A stretch of 64,000 bases of DNA, from the NCBI RefSeq assembly GCF_003576645.1, contig NC_044930.1:26175110-26239109 (forward strand). Direction: 5' to 3'. This DNA is from Ipomoea triloba. Its lineage: Eukaryota > Streptophyta > Magnoliopsida > Solanales > Convolvulaceae. Positions 1-11,390 of this stretch are shown here, piece by piece. Within the stretch, counting starts at the first letter, position 1; every line of letters starts with the position of its first letter. The translations under genes were made by a program, and so were the position numbers. The notes under the pieces were generated by a model. The model searched no databases, had not been told where the DNA came from, and saw nothing but the letters and a program-made list of their open reading frames with translations.

Positions 1-3
1 AAG

Positions 4-3000
4 ATGACTACCCTTTCTGAAGCCTACAAGGAACACCCTCTAAGCCTTGAACACATTATCCCTTTAGACTTTCAATCCCTCCACAAAGTCCCTGATTCTC
101 ATCTCTGGCCTAAAATCACTGATCCCAATCATCACAAACAATATGCATCAATACCAACCGTTGATCTCTTGGCTCCAAATGTTGTGGAGCTTATAGGCCA
201 TGCTTGTGAGACATGGGGGATGTTTCATGTGGTTAACCATGGAGTTTCCCCTTCCCTTGTTGATGAGGTTGAGTCTCAAGCTTACCGGCTTTTCTCCCTC
301 CCGGCTCACCGGAAAATGAAGGCCTTGAGGTCCCCCGGCGGCGCCACCGGCTACGGCGCCGCAAGGATTTCCCCCTTTTTCCCTAAGTTGATGTGGCATG
401 AAGGGTTTACCATCATGGGCTCCCCTGCTCATCATGCCAGACAACTTTGGCTCCATGACCATCAACATTTCTGGTATGTTCCATGCATTTTCATGCACGT
501 TCACAAACTGACAAATATCGGGGGTGTTTGGTAAATAGCTGTTACTTGATAGTTGTTAGCTGATTGGCTGAGATACTGGGTTTGACTAGTTGATATCATT
601 AGCTGATTGTCGAAAAGTGTTTGGTTAATTAACTGTTAACTGATAGCTGATTATATACAAAATGACTTTTTCAAAAAGCAGAGTAATAAACTGTTACGAA
701 AAGATTGTTTAACCAAGTCAAACAGCTAATAGTGGCCATATAAGTTAAAATTGACTGATAAAGTGATAAACTAATTATGTTGCCAAACATAGTTAACTTG
801 TAGCCCTTTGTCAGCTAGGGTCACAAGGCGATGTTTATCAAGTACACACTTTCAAGAAATAGTTGTGGGTTTTCCTTATTATTCAAAAAAAAATATTGGT
901 AGCTTGTTTTGCATATATTTGTCATACACATATAGGTATACCTATTAAAACAAAATTTACAATACGATAGGACTTAGCTTTATCAAGGTGTATGTAAATC
1001 TAAAAAGGAATAAGAGAAACATGCAATAATATGATTTAGTATTGATTTTTTTTCCTAACATATTTTTAAAAATTTTGAGAATAGTATGATATCACGCATC
1101 AATCAATCTATCATAAAAAGTTTTTGTAATATACTATTTTGTCTCATTTAATTACCTGTTGAACTATTTTTAATAAATTTTGTCGGAAGCTAAGATAGTG
1201 TCTATCCTCTCAACATAGGACTCTTCTTATCTTTCTATGAGAGGACAATGGAATTCCCTTCTATACTATACGTATGACATTTCAAATCTCCAAATAAAGT
1301 TATCTTTTACATAACTTTTGATCTTACCCCCACTAATATATCTAAACAAATATAAACTATTTGTTTAACTCCATGAATCAGAAAATAATTAGTTAGCCCC
1401 AGACCTTATAGCGGGTTGAGTGGATGTGATTATGCTATTGAAACGTAGCGCTAATTATTATGCAAATATTAAAAAAAGAATAGTGTTGTGTTTTAATTAC
1501 TAATAATAACTTTTGACATAATAATGATAACCGATTGATCTTGACAATTAATGTGATAAGTGTTAGATTATGATATAATTGTCTAATTTAGTGACATAAG
1601 TATGAGACTCTTTATAGAAAAATGTTTTAAAGTTGATTTTGTTAGAGTAGAAAAAATTAAGTAAATAATTAAGATACAAGACAAAGATGGTTAGATATGA
1701 GGGTAACCACAATTAAGTTGCTCAAACAGTGAGCTTGATGACCCAGCTTTCTATTAGTCTATTTTTATTTGAATTAGTCAGCTATAAGTAAGTTAAATTA
1801 GGTTTCACCCAAAACTCACATTCAAATACCAAACTCTAAACTTTTTTATAAATAAATAAAACAAAATTGGTTAGATATTGATTTGGTTCAATAATTTCCT
1901 GAATTATTTTGTCCTTTTTGAGTTTGGAATCTTATAGTTGAGTGTTGTGTTTTTGGTGAGACATAATTAATGTGGAAACTTATTTCGTTAGCCACCTTTT
2001 GGAAGAAGGTTAGGTGGATAAAAGGTTTGGACTTTAGTTTCAAATACATAGAGAGAGTTTTGGATTAGGACAATGAAAGCAAAATATGTGAGGTCCACCA
2101 AGGTGCACAAATAGCTACCAAATCAATCACCATTTCCTCAATATACAATTAGGAAAGAATGACAGTAATTATTGTCTAATTATTGAGCTTGAGTTAATCA
2201 CAAAATCAAGTGATTGTAAGTAGCATGCACTTATGCACACAATATTCAATAAGGGTATATATTTTTGTTACACTTATTAGGAATGTGAATTGTAACATGA
2301 AATTGACCGACTAGTATGATAAGATTGAAAAATTATGTACTAAGATAATATATATCAATTTTGAGTGAACCACGTACATTCTAGCTAGTTCATTTTCAAC
2401 CCTGCAGTTTATCTTTTTAAATATTTAACCTTTCTAATTAATATTTGAAATGATAGACATATATGCTTAATTTGGGCCACTTAATATTTTAAATCAAATC
2501 ATGTTTATTCAAATGTCAATTTTTCTCTACCTTTTCTCTATTATTGTTTTTTACTAATATTATCTTGTATAAAATATTAAGGTGATAAAATATAATTCGG
2601 ATAGTGAGTGCTTATATTACCGACAAATAATTCGGATAGTGAGTGTGTATATTACCGACAAATTATTGTGTGGACTGTGGACCATGATCCACACAGTACT
2701 ATATTAACTATACGGCTGTTAACGAACCGAACATAAACGAACGGAGGCTGTTCGTGTTCTTTTGTTAAGGATTTTGGGGTGTTCGTGTTCGTGTTCGTTT
2801 GTTAAGGTTTTTGAAAATACTGTTCGTGTTCGTTTGTTAAGCGTTCGTTAGTGTTCGTTAACGTTCGCGAACAGGTTCACGAACGTGTTCGCAAACGTTA
2901 ACGAACACGCTCACAAACATGTTCATTTATGTTTGAAAACATTTATAACTAAGCACTTGCACATGTTTATAAACACATTTTGTTCGAGAACAATAAATGA

Positions 3001-3018
3001 TCTACGTTCACGAACAAT

Positions 3019-3066
<48 letters not shown>

Positions 3067-4582
3067 TGTAAATATGTTTGTGAACACTACTAAACGAACA
3101 CAAACGAGCTTGTTCACGAACACTACTAAACGAACACAAACGAGCTTGTTCGCGAACACTTAGCAAACGAGCTTACCACTGTTCAGACTCTGTTCGTTTA
3201 TTAACCGAGCTCTAAATTTTGTTTGTTAATGTTCGTTTACCTTAACAAACGAACATAAACGAACGCTTATTGAGCTCGAACACGAGTAGTTTATCGAAAG
3301 CTCTGTTCGCTAACATCCCTAATTAACTATAACAAAAGTACTAAAAATATATTATTTGTGTACTGAAAATAATGTACTTTCGGTGTTCAAATAATTTACT
3401 TTCCTTGAATATAATGTACATTTTTAATATATTAAAAGTATATTATTTATGTACTGAATGCATATTATTTGATAGTATATATGGTTCACACAGCGACCAT
3501 GTTCACACAATAATGATTGGTATATTACCAAATCAATAATTTGCACTGAGTACAATCCTATATTAGTAGTAGTACCAGACTACCAGTACAATCAAGTAAT
3601 TGTATCCTAAGTTCATATCTCCATAGTAGGTAGTGACTTATTGGTCTTCTTAGTTTTGAGTCAGTTGGTCAATTTATGTTGGTTTACCAAAATGTGGTCT
3701 TTTTTTGAATAGAGTTACGAGGTAGGCTTCACTCATAGCACACCTTCGGGTAACGCTAACTGTGGACTTTCTCCTAATAAATCAAAGTATTTCTATTATA
3801 TATGTACCAATTCACAAGACAAATTATACCATTGACCCGGATCCACTTTGTATTTTGAATCTTGATCCAAAATTACATTTAGATTATGCGTGTGTAGTTA
3901 ATATATTATGCACATGTAGTCAACGGATTATGTGACTTTAATTTATTTACACACAGAATTTATTAACTGAAGACACTTCCATAGTAAATTTTGTTTATTA
4001 TTGTTTTGCAGTGACACAATGGAGAATTATGAGAAGAAGATGAAAGCCCTAGCTTTCAAACTCTTCCTGCTAACCCTAAACTCCATCGGAGCTTCAGAGC
4101 AACACCTGAAATGGCTGAACCCTTCTCCGGCGGCCACCCAATCCGAAGGCGCTTTACAGCTCAACTCTTACCCTCGCTGCCCAAACCCTACCCATGCAAT
4201 CGGCTTAGCTCCTCACACCGATTCCCTCTTCCTCACAATCCTCCATCAGAGCACCGCCACCGGCCTCCAAGTCTTCAGCCAAGGTCTCGGCTGGGCCCCA
4301 GTCGTCCCCGTCGCCGGCGCCCTCCTCGTCAACGTCGGCGACCTCCTCCACGTCCTCTCAAACGGTAGGTTTCCCACGGTCTACCATCGCGCCGTCGTGA
4401 ACGAGTCGGTTCATAGGGTCTCCGTGGCGTATTTCTATGGACCGCCGGTTGATTCCGTGGTGGCTCCGGTGGTGCTGCGTGACGGCGATGGAGCTCCGGC
4501 GTATCGGACGGTGAGAGTCAAAGATTACCTGAGTTTGAAGGCCATGCACCTCGACAAGGCGCTTTCTTTTATCAGACTTTAA
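4..4582 (+). CDS. GA3ox: Gibberellin 3-beta-dioxygenase (GA3ox-like), two exons
   Basis: Exons 4-473 and 4012-4582 join through a GTATGT...TTTTGCAG intron of 3538 bp and encode 346 aa, a normal GA3ox length. The enzyme is a soluble Fe(II)/2-oxoglutarate dioxygenase making bioactive gibberellins (GA9 to GA4, GA20 to GA1). The N-terminal half has the DIOX_N features VVNHGV and the GA3ox-typical block KLMWHEGFTIMGSP (about residues 130-143). The C-terminal half has the iron ligands in APHTDS and VYHRAVV and the 2OG-binding Arg/Ser pair in HRVSVAYF. The splice point (HF|C-D) restores the reading frame exactly. The single intron sits where other GA3ox genes have one, by general family knowledge. 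The ATG at 4 is preceded by only three bases, so the promoter lies outside the window. The intron is unusually long for this family and holds nested transposons. GA2ox or GA20ox are less likely because of the WHEGFTI block. Confidence 0.93.
521..792. mobile_element. hAT-like MITE, copy 1 (in GA3ox intron)
   Basis: Starts GGGGTGTTTGGTAAATAGCT and ends near TGCCAAACAT. The interior words (GTTAGCTGAT, AACTGTTAACTGATAGC, AGCTAATAGTGGCC) recur in copies at about 7270-7535 (reversed) and 13872-14159. No coding capacity. A clean target duplication was not found for this copy, so its ends are approximate. Confidence 0.6.
793..2661. other. GA3ox intron interior, AT-rich, no gene seen
   Basis: Intronic DNA with stop codons in all frames and only short AT-rich runs. 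A duplicated phrase AATTCGGATAGTGAGTG occurs twice at about 2596-2647. I see no conserved coding stretch or RNA gene. Confidence 0.5.
2711..3321. mobile_element. Non-autonomous hAT element with 8-bp target duplication
   Basis: Flanked by a perfect 8-bp direct repeat ATTAACTA (2703-2710 and 3322-3329). The ends are TACGGCTGTTAACGAAC and GTTCGCTAACATCCCTA, which are inverted copies with mismatches. The interior is made almost wholly of GTTCGTGTTCGTTTGTTAA-like words on both strands, plus a (TA)n run. No transposase remains. Confidence 0.8.
3024..3062. repeat. (TA)n microsatellite
   Basis: About 19 uninterrupted TA units inside the hAT element of the GA3ox intron. Confidence 0.95.
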
Positions 4583-5473
4583 TTTGAAGAATATAATATT
4601 ATACGATGGCAAAAACTTGTGTAAGATGGATTTACAGATCCATACCTGTGAAATAGATTAGGTAAAATGTAATACTTATATTGAAAAATGCAATACTAAT
4701 AAGAAATTAAATATTTGTTAGTATTACATATTCAAGTATAAATTTTACGTTTTTATATTGACCCGATCGGATTTACCGATAAAGATTTATAATACAGAGA
4801 AGTCACTATGTATAATGTATGAACGTTGTAGCTACAAATTAAAGAGTCATTGTAGTATTTGTAATGAATGTTTTTTGGCATTGTGATGAACATTACAGTG
4901 GTATAGTACCAAATATACATACATACACATATGCAATTAGGAAGCATTTACAATCTTGACAAATTTTGTACAATTTAGTTTTAATTTTGACAAATAAATA
5001 GCGATGAGTTTAAATATATTGACTTTTTTTTATTATCGCTTCTATAAAAATTAACATGGTGAATTGCATAAAATTTGTGAATAAAACAAGTTGCACAAAA
5101 TTAAAAGTTAAAAATTGTTGTATATATATGGACATTACTAAATGAATTATATTATGATAATACATCGTCCATTATAGATTTGATTGAAGGATGAATAATA
5201 AATGATTGATGACTCTCTCTCCCAATCTTGTCTTCTCTAATTTATACTTTACTAGTTTTATTATGTCTATTACTTTCATGCAATCGGAATGAAGATTGTT
5301 CACACGAGAAAAAGAGTACATGAGTGTGATATAGTAATGTTCAAGGGGAAGTTTAGAAAATAAATATATGTGAACATTACTAGATGAATTATATTATGAT
5401 AATACATATTCATTTTTTATAAAATTTGTAGTTGTTCAGTGTTGAGCATAATATATATACATATATATATATA
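4583..5473. other. GA3ox downstream region, no gene seen
   Basis: AT-rich sequence holding the presumed GA3ox 3' UTR. A phrase around GGACATTACTAAATGAATTATATTATGATAATACAT occurs at about 5130 and again near 5370, which suggests a local duplication. No open reading frame of note. Confidence 0.5.
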
Positions 5474-5505
5474 CTAGTATTTCTACGCGCGATGCGCGAA
5501 AGTTC
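5474..5505 (-). mobile_element. Helitron-type 3' terminus (hairpin plus CTAG)
   Basis: Read on the minus strand this is a GC hairpin (CGCGCATCGCGCG), eight AT-rich bases, then CTAG followed by T. That is the canonical Helitron 3' end. The body would extend to higher coordinates, but I could not find a convincing 5' TC end. Confidence 0.5.
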
Positions 5506-7269
5506 ATGCACAATATTAAAACATTAATAAATATAGATAATTAAAATTTTTAATTCTAATTATATATACAAATATAGTATATGTATTTTATACACACACA
5601 TATATGATTTACCATGTATAGAAATTTAATTAAAATATAATCAACCATTAAATTAATTATATAATGATTTTACTAAAATGGTAATTAAGGAATAGGAAAA
5701 TGATATGATAGATATATGTGTATGATAATAATGATGGAGTTAAAAACTAACGGTGTTATAACGGTGTAATGGTAGTTTTGTATAACAACAATGTAGTAGA
5801 GATAATTTTGTCTAATAACATTGAAGTGTACAATATTTAAAGTAAAATGTACAAATTTATTAGCATATAGAAAGAGGGACATAAATCAAGGATATAACCT
5901 TGATTGTGCAATTCAACTATCAGCTTAATTAGGCTTTTAGTTGAGATGGAGCACATGCTTCAATTTAGTATCAGAGCCCATCCCAGCCAAAGGTCATGCC
6001 CGATAAAAAAGAGACTATGGTATCGTCCCGCGCACGTGACCGTGTGCGAGTCGAGCATATATAATATATAAACATAAATATGTAATCCAAGTATCCAACT
6101 ATCAGTACAGTTTAGGCTTGATTGTTCACGCGAGAATTCACAATAAAAACGTTATAATATACATCTTCAAATAGTGACCGCAGATTTCCTTTCTCATTTA
6201 AAAAAAAAAAAACACAAATTGATTAGTAGCAATCATTTTTTTTACGATGTATGCATATTTTAATCATCATTTGGTATAATATAAAATAATAAGCACATGG
6301 AAGTAATACTAATCATATTATATATTCTCCGTCGTAGGAGCTTTAATTTTCTCGAGTAGGGACAAAACATTGCGTGCCTAAATTGAATTAAGTTATGTCG
6401 GATCGTCTAATCATCACACAAAAGTCCAAAATAAATCACCTCGGTCTTCTGCTTAGTCGTGTTACACAACAATGTTTTAATAAAAAAATTTGATCAAGAC
6501 ATTCGCACATTGCTAGGAGCTAGGGAAATCTGAAAATCTTCTGAATTCAAGTACGACAAACATTCTTATTAAAGGAAGCTAAAAAAATATTAGTTAAATT
6601 CAAACTGTAGCTTGACTCTTATTAAATTAGTTCCTGTTTTAAAGTAATTACTAATTAGCTTACTAGTTACTGGCCAAATAAATAAATTTGTACTGGTTAT
6701 AAAGTATGGCTTCCATAGTTCCATGCGTCTATATATACTACAACTGACTGCTTTGCTTAGCTTGATATGACTATTCTAAGAGTGTATAACTTATTTTAAG
6801 CAATAATTAAACTTTTTGTTTTGTTTGAAAAATAAATAAGGCTTTATTTAAACTCTTTAATTTACTACAAAACGTACTTATAATTATTACTCAAAAGTGC
6901 ATTCATGATGAAGTTCGTTTTATGACCCAATCATGCAAAAAACAAGGTAAATAGACTAGATTGTTCATAACTTACTAATTTAAATCGAGAAGACCAATAT
7001 GTTACTTCCACCGAATTATCAAACTAACTGTCTGACCAACTCTATTGAGTTACTCCAATGTTTATATAAACTCAAACAATATTACAAATATGATACTCAA
7101 GAATCTAGTTTAGTTACAAGATTAACTATGAGAATGATGGGATGAAGTTTACAAAGATAATTGGCAAATTGTGCCATTAACCATGATTCATTTTGTATTG
7201 TGAACCTTAATCGAAAATAACATTCAGATAATGTGTATGTAATAAATAAATTGAAGGAACATAATATAT
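5506..7269. other. AT-rich intergenic DNA, no gene seen
   Basis: No coding stretch or structured RNA is recognisable. The segment near 5960-6060 (CAGAGCCCATCCCAGCC...) looks like a fragment of an unidentified dispersed repeat; this is inference from its base composition being unlike its surroundings. Confidence 0.4.
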
Positions 7270-7535
7270 TTGACCACTATTAGTTATTTGACTTGGTTAA
7301 AAAAATCAATATAATTGTTTGGTTAATCAACTTTTTGTAACTCAAAAATGCTAAAATTCAAAAAGTTGCTCAAAGTAACTTTTTCAATTAGCTTTTTGAG
7401 AAAAAGAAATTATATCAAATAGTTACTAGCGCAGCTAATAGTTAATTTACCAAACACATTTTTACAATCAGTTAATTTTATCAATTATTTATACTCTCTA
7501 ACCCAATCAATTAATAGCCATTTACCAAATAGGAC
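7270..7535. mobile_element. hAT-like MITE, copy 2 (reversed)
   Basis: The reverse complement of the family seen at 13872-14159: shared words include TTGTAACTCAAAAATGCTAAAATTC and TAGCCATTTACCAAATAGGA. The ends are diverged and the boundaries approximate. Confidence 0.6.
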
Positions 7536-7936
7536 AATTATGTTACTCCAGATATAATTTTTGGACTGGGATTGACAATGCAAGGTGGAACCTAGTGTAT
7601 GATATAATCATTGAGGATAGTTGGATTGGGCCTTCGAAGAAAAATTGGCACTATTGGGGAGTATGAAGTACTTGGCTGTTTTTCAGCTGTTTAGCTTCAA
7701 TGAATTGAATACTTTGAGATGGGCCTTTAGTGAAAATTGGGTTTGTAATTCATGCAAATGGGGTTAATTGCAGATAGTGGGTATTTATAGCTGAAATGGG
7801 CCTTTTACAATCGTTTCTTTATTTCCCATTTTCACCTACCCTTATATAAGTATGAGATATTGAGATGTATGAGTATAGTCTTATTATTATTACCCAAAAA
7901 AAAAAAAACTCAAGAGAGGGGTGACCCAAACGGAAA

Positions 7937-8066
7937 ATTATTGTGTGAGCTGTGTGGACCATAAAAAGTATATTTTAATATAATAAAAGTACATTTTTAT
8001 GTACTGAATGTACATAATACAAAATAATGTACTTTTAGTATTCAAATAATGTATTTTTCTTAAAAT
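7937..8066. mobile_element. Short element related to 2662-3514
   Basis: Begins ATTATTGTGTGAGCTGTGTGGACC and continues with TGTACTGAATGTACA and AATAATGTACTTTTAG words, matching the outer element of the GA3ox intron without the hAT insertion. The right end is eroded. Confidence 0.45.
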
Positions 8067-8897
8067 TAGAGTCAGATTGTGCCAATGTAGTAGCATCGCA
8101 CGTTGAATCAGAAGCAAAAAGATCTACCCCACACCGGATATATTAATTACTAGCTATTGTTTTACTCTCATGACATGTTTTCATCATCTAGTTTGTCGTT
8201 TAATAAAGAGATCAGTCAATCTGTTAGTTCATACATTAGCCAGAGCTGCAATTACGCTCTCAATCTGATTCTATTTTTAGAATTCTAAACCTCCTAATTG
8301 TATTAGTTCGCTACTTATTATGAATTAATAATAGCTTTAATTTTTATTTTCAAAAGAAATTAAAGAAAGAAAAATCCATGAAAAAGTTGCAAAGATCTTG
8401 GCGAGCAAGGCAATAATAGCCTACATAGAGGAAAATCATTATACGGAGTATTATATTTTGGTCAAATAGCTATAACATGATACATGTGGTCAACTATCTC
8501 ATGCCACTATTCTTTTGTATGTATTTTTTGTAGTACTTTTTGGTATATTTAATAAAATTGCCAGTATTCTTGGTGAGCACTTCTTTTTATTTTTATTTTA
8601 TTTTTGCTTAATAATTAAATAGACAATTTCTTGGTGACCAAGGGGATAGGTCCTTATTTAAGTTGGCACATCCAATTTGCATTTGCTCCCACACACCTTC
8701 ACTTTCTTTCTTCTTTCCTTCTTCCTATATGGCACCTTCCCATCATGTATTGTTGGGTTTTGGGTGCATCCTTAACTTTATGTAAGTGCTTCTCTTCTTC
8801 CTAGCTAACTTCATTTTTCCATTTTCTTTTTTTTTCTTTTTTTTTTAATCTTTATTCTATATTTACTTTAGATTTGAAGTAGAACTTTTTATAAACT
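8067..8897. other. Intergenic; orphan first-exon-like segment at 8729-8781
   Basis: A pyrimidine-rich leader (CTTTCTTTCTTC...) precedes an ATG at 8729, a short hydrophobic reading MAPSHHVLLGFGCILNF, and a good donor TTTAT|GTAAGTG. No downstream exon that would continue it could be recognised, so it is not called as a gene. Confidence 0.25.
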
Positions 8898-8938
8898 CAC
8901 ACGCACACGCACACGCACACGCACACGCACACACACAC
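8898..8938. repeat. (CACACG)n / (CA)n microsatellite
   Basis: Five or more ACACGC units followed by a CA run and ATATAT. Confidence 0.9.
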
Positions 8939-9088
8939 ATATATATTCGATCTTCACATATAACTAAGAGTAAATATATAAAAGGACAATGAAGATAGCT
9001 ATGTGGTTCGCTCGTCGTTCTAAATGGCTTATTATTTGCCTTGATGATACTACTTAAGATGCTACTGAGTCCTGAACTCCTCAATCAC
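8938..9088. repeat. Dispersed duplicate, unit 1 of 2
   Basis: Shares TTC.CATATAACTAAGA.TAAATAT, GGACAATGAAGAT and CTATGTGGTTCGCTCGTCG with 10117-10265, in the same orientation and 1.2 kb apart. The copies differ by substitutions and indels that do not preserve a reading frame, so it does not look coding. Confidence 0.7.
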
Positions 9089-10116
9089 ATATATAAATAC
9101 AGAATATCTATTGGGTTAATTACCATTTGTTTTTTAAAAAATCATATTCAAATAAATATACAATCTGATTTACCTTAGAGTTTGTCAATATTAAAGAAAG
9201 TACACTTTTACTATTGTTGTGTTAATAATTTTATAAACTAAGTATTTAATAGTAGTATATTCGTTATTGAAAAAATGTTCTTTTTTTTTCATTCTTCGTT
9301 TTCCATCTTAATGTTGATGAAAATTATAGTATCAATTTCATCCTCTAATTGAAACTTATCAAGTGGGGATATTGGGCTCAAAAGTATGGAGGGTACGAGT
9401 GTCGGTTTAGAGTTGTGCTAGGAACATATTAGTTGTGAATAAGGGGGAAGGGGAGTAGGTGGTTCATGATCGAATGGATGATCTCGATTGGTCTACAACG
9501 TAATTGACTGATTGATCTCAATAGTGATCAACCAGTCTACAAGGTAACTAAGCTAGTCAATTGACTTGAAGGTGCATGATCGATCAATGTAAAAGTGGTG
9601 ACATGCAAAATTATTGTTATGTGAGCAAAATTTAAGTGGAATTGTTGTAGTTGGTACGTAGGTAAAGAATTTGAAATAAAAATTTCATTTGAAATCAATT
9701 TAACCAAATTGTAAACTTAACTTTTGATATGCATATCTTCAAAAAAAAAAAAAAAAAACTTTTGATATGCATAAATTTAATAAAAATAATAGTTATTATA
9801 TTATACAATATATATACACTAAGACAAGTTGGTGCAAGTATATGTTGCCCCTCAAAATTTTAAAATTGGAAAATAAATATAATAGATAGAGAACAAGTCT
9901 GAATGTATGTCTACATTTATTTGTTATTTTTATGTTATAATAACTTACAAATAAATAATTATCTCGTATTAAAATACATACACTATATAAATGTGTGTGT
10001 GTGTATTATATATCTTTGATAAGTGAAAGTGGAACTTAATAATATATACTTATTTTCTAGTTGAAAATTTGAATTTAAATTTCACCCTACCTAATTTTTT
10101 CAGATGTACTAAAAAC
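9089..10116. other. Intergenic, no gene seen
   Basis: AT-rich DNA between the two duplicate units. A 9440-9590 stretch contains repeated GATCGA/GATCTCGATT/CAACCAGTCTAC phrases of unknown origin. A poly-A run near 9740 is flanked on both sides by ACTTTTGATATGCATA, which could be a retroposition footprint. Confidence 0.4.
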
Positions 10117-10265
10117 ATATATTTTCGATGTTCATATATAACTAAGAATAAATATAGGAGGACAATGAAGATGACTATGTGGTTCGCTCGTCGTGCAGAA
10201 TGGCTTATTATTTGCCTAACTTGATGATACCACTAAAGATGTTACTGAGTCCTCATCAATCACTT
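10117..10265. repeat. Dispersed duplicate, unit 2 of 2
   Basis: Partner of 8938-9088. The shared core is CTATGTGGTTCGCTCGTCG followed by ATGGCTTATTATTTGCC and a TTACTGAGTCCT block. Confidence 0.7.
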
Positions 10266-10679
10266 ATATAGTAGTAGTAATTAATATTATAGTTACTATC
10301 AAAAGGATGCGTATGTTTTTGCAGTCTCTATTTTGTTTTAATGTGAGTAGAAATTTTTATCTTAATTTTATCATCTCAAACTTGTCACTTTTATGATAGA
10401 AGGAAGAGAACATAGATGGAAAGGTAAAATAAACATTTTTTTTGGTATAATTGCCAGATGGTCAGAAATTTTCAACTAACTTTGAAGGTTTTTAAATTTT
10501 TTGAAGTGTTTATATGTAGATGAAAAAAAAAAAAAAAAAAAGTTAGTCGAAAACAATAGGATGTTTAGTTAAATAATAATTTTATTTTTGATACAGGCAA
10601 GAAGACTCATACTGAAAAGTAACAATGCACTTTATATAAATTATTTCCACAATTTTTTTAAACATTATTTATGCAGATT

Positions 10680-10960
10680 TATCTTGGGTTAAGAATGAAG
10701 GTTGGCGTCATGTTCAGGTAGAGACTGACAATCAAAGTGCCTGCTTCTTTTTGAATTCGTCATCTCCGTATTATTTTTATGCTGGTCGTATTATCGAGAG
10801 ATGTCATTTACTTGTAAGCACTTTGATAAAGTGTTCTTCAGATATATTCGTAGGTCAGCTAATGTGTTTATCCACACCTTAGTTAGGACGCTAGATTCTC
10901 AGGCTGATTCATTTATTTGGTTATCTTCTATTTCTTGTATTCAACATTTCTTCCATTAAT
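10680..10960 (+). pseudogene. RNase H-domain relic of a LINE-type retrotransposon
   Basis: One frame reads VQVETDNQSACFFLNSSS then RIIERCHLL. After a frame change another reads RRSANVFIHTLVRT, LDSQADSFIWLSSISC. This is the usual end of the plant RVT_3/RNase H domain (VxxExDN... then RRSANxVAHxLA...). Stops and a frame change show it is dead. It could derive from a LINE 3' end or a host RNase H-like gene; LINE is favoured because the segment ends without flanking exons. Confidence 0.65.
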
Positions 10961-10978
10961 ATATGGCTTTGGTTTTTG

Positions 10979-10980
<2 letters not shown>

Positions 10981-11029
<49 letters not shown>
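10981..11029. repeat. (AT)n microsatellite
   Basis: About 24 AT units directly after the LINE relic and directly before a minisatellite-bearing element. Confidence 0.95.
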
Positions 11030-11032
<3 letters not shown>

Positions 11033-11390
11033 GATCATGTGAAATAATTGCCTTAGGTGAGAAATATGATGTAATTATATCCGTAGATTGAGTACAGATC
11101 AAGCGTCCAAATTGGAGATTTAAAAAAAAAACGCGGCGACATTATTGTAATTTTGTGTAATAAGTTAATTTTTTTCGCCTTTCAGTGCATATTGTTCCTT
11201 CTTCTAGTGTACATTGTTATGTCATACAGTGCACGTTGTTATGCCATACATAGTACATTGTTATGTCTTACAGAGCACAATGTTGTGCCTTCGTAGTAAT
11301 ATTGTTTGCCTTAGAGTGTATATTGTTGAGCCTTCTTGAGCACATTGTTGTGCTTTTCATTTTTTAAATCATAGGTGTTATATATATACC
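11030..11390. mobile_element. Minisatellite-bearing element, word AGTGCACATTGTTATGTCTTAC
   Basis: A non-repetitive head (GGATCATGTGAAATAATTGCC to about 11180) is followed by about eight degenerate 20-24 bp units of the type GTGCACATTGTTATG (11186-11355). The head-plus-array plan matches the GGTGCGT elements at 34.4, 42.6 and 55.3 kb. It abuts TA-rich sequence on both sides. Confidence 0.55.

Larger units (their letters stand above)
2662..3514. mobile_element. Element with GGACC palindrome ends and AATAATGTACTTT words, interrupted by a hAT element
   Basis: The left end ATTATTGTGTGGACTGTGG mirrors the right end CACACAATAAT. The sequence near the right end repeats degenerate AATAATGTACTTT and TGTACTGAA words. 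A 611-bp hAT element sits inside it. Without the insertion the element would be about 230 bp. A related copy lacking the insertion lies at 7937-8066. Confidence 0.55.

Noticed and set aside
148..504. 118-codon minus-strand frame over GA3ox exon 1
   Set aside because: It is the antisense of a well-supported coding exon and has no family features.
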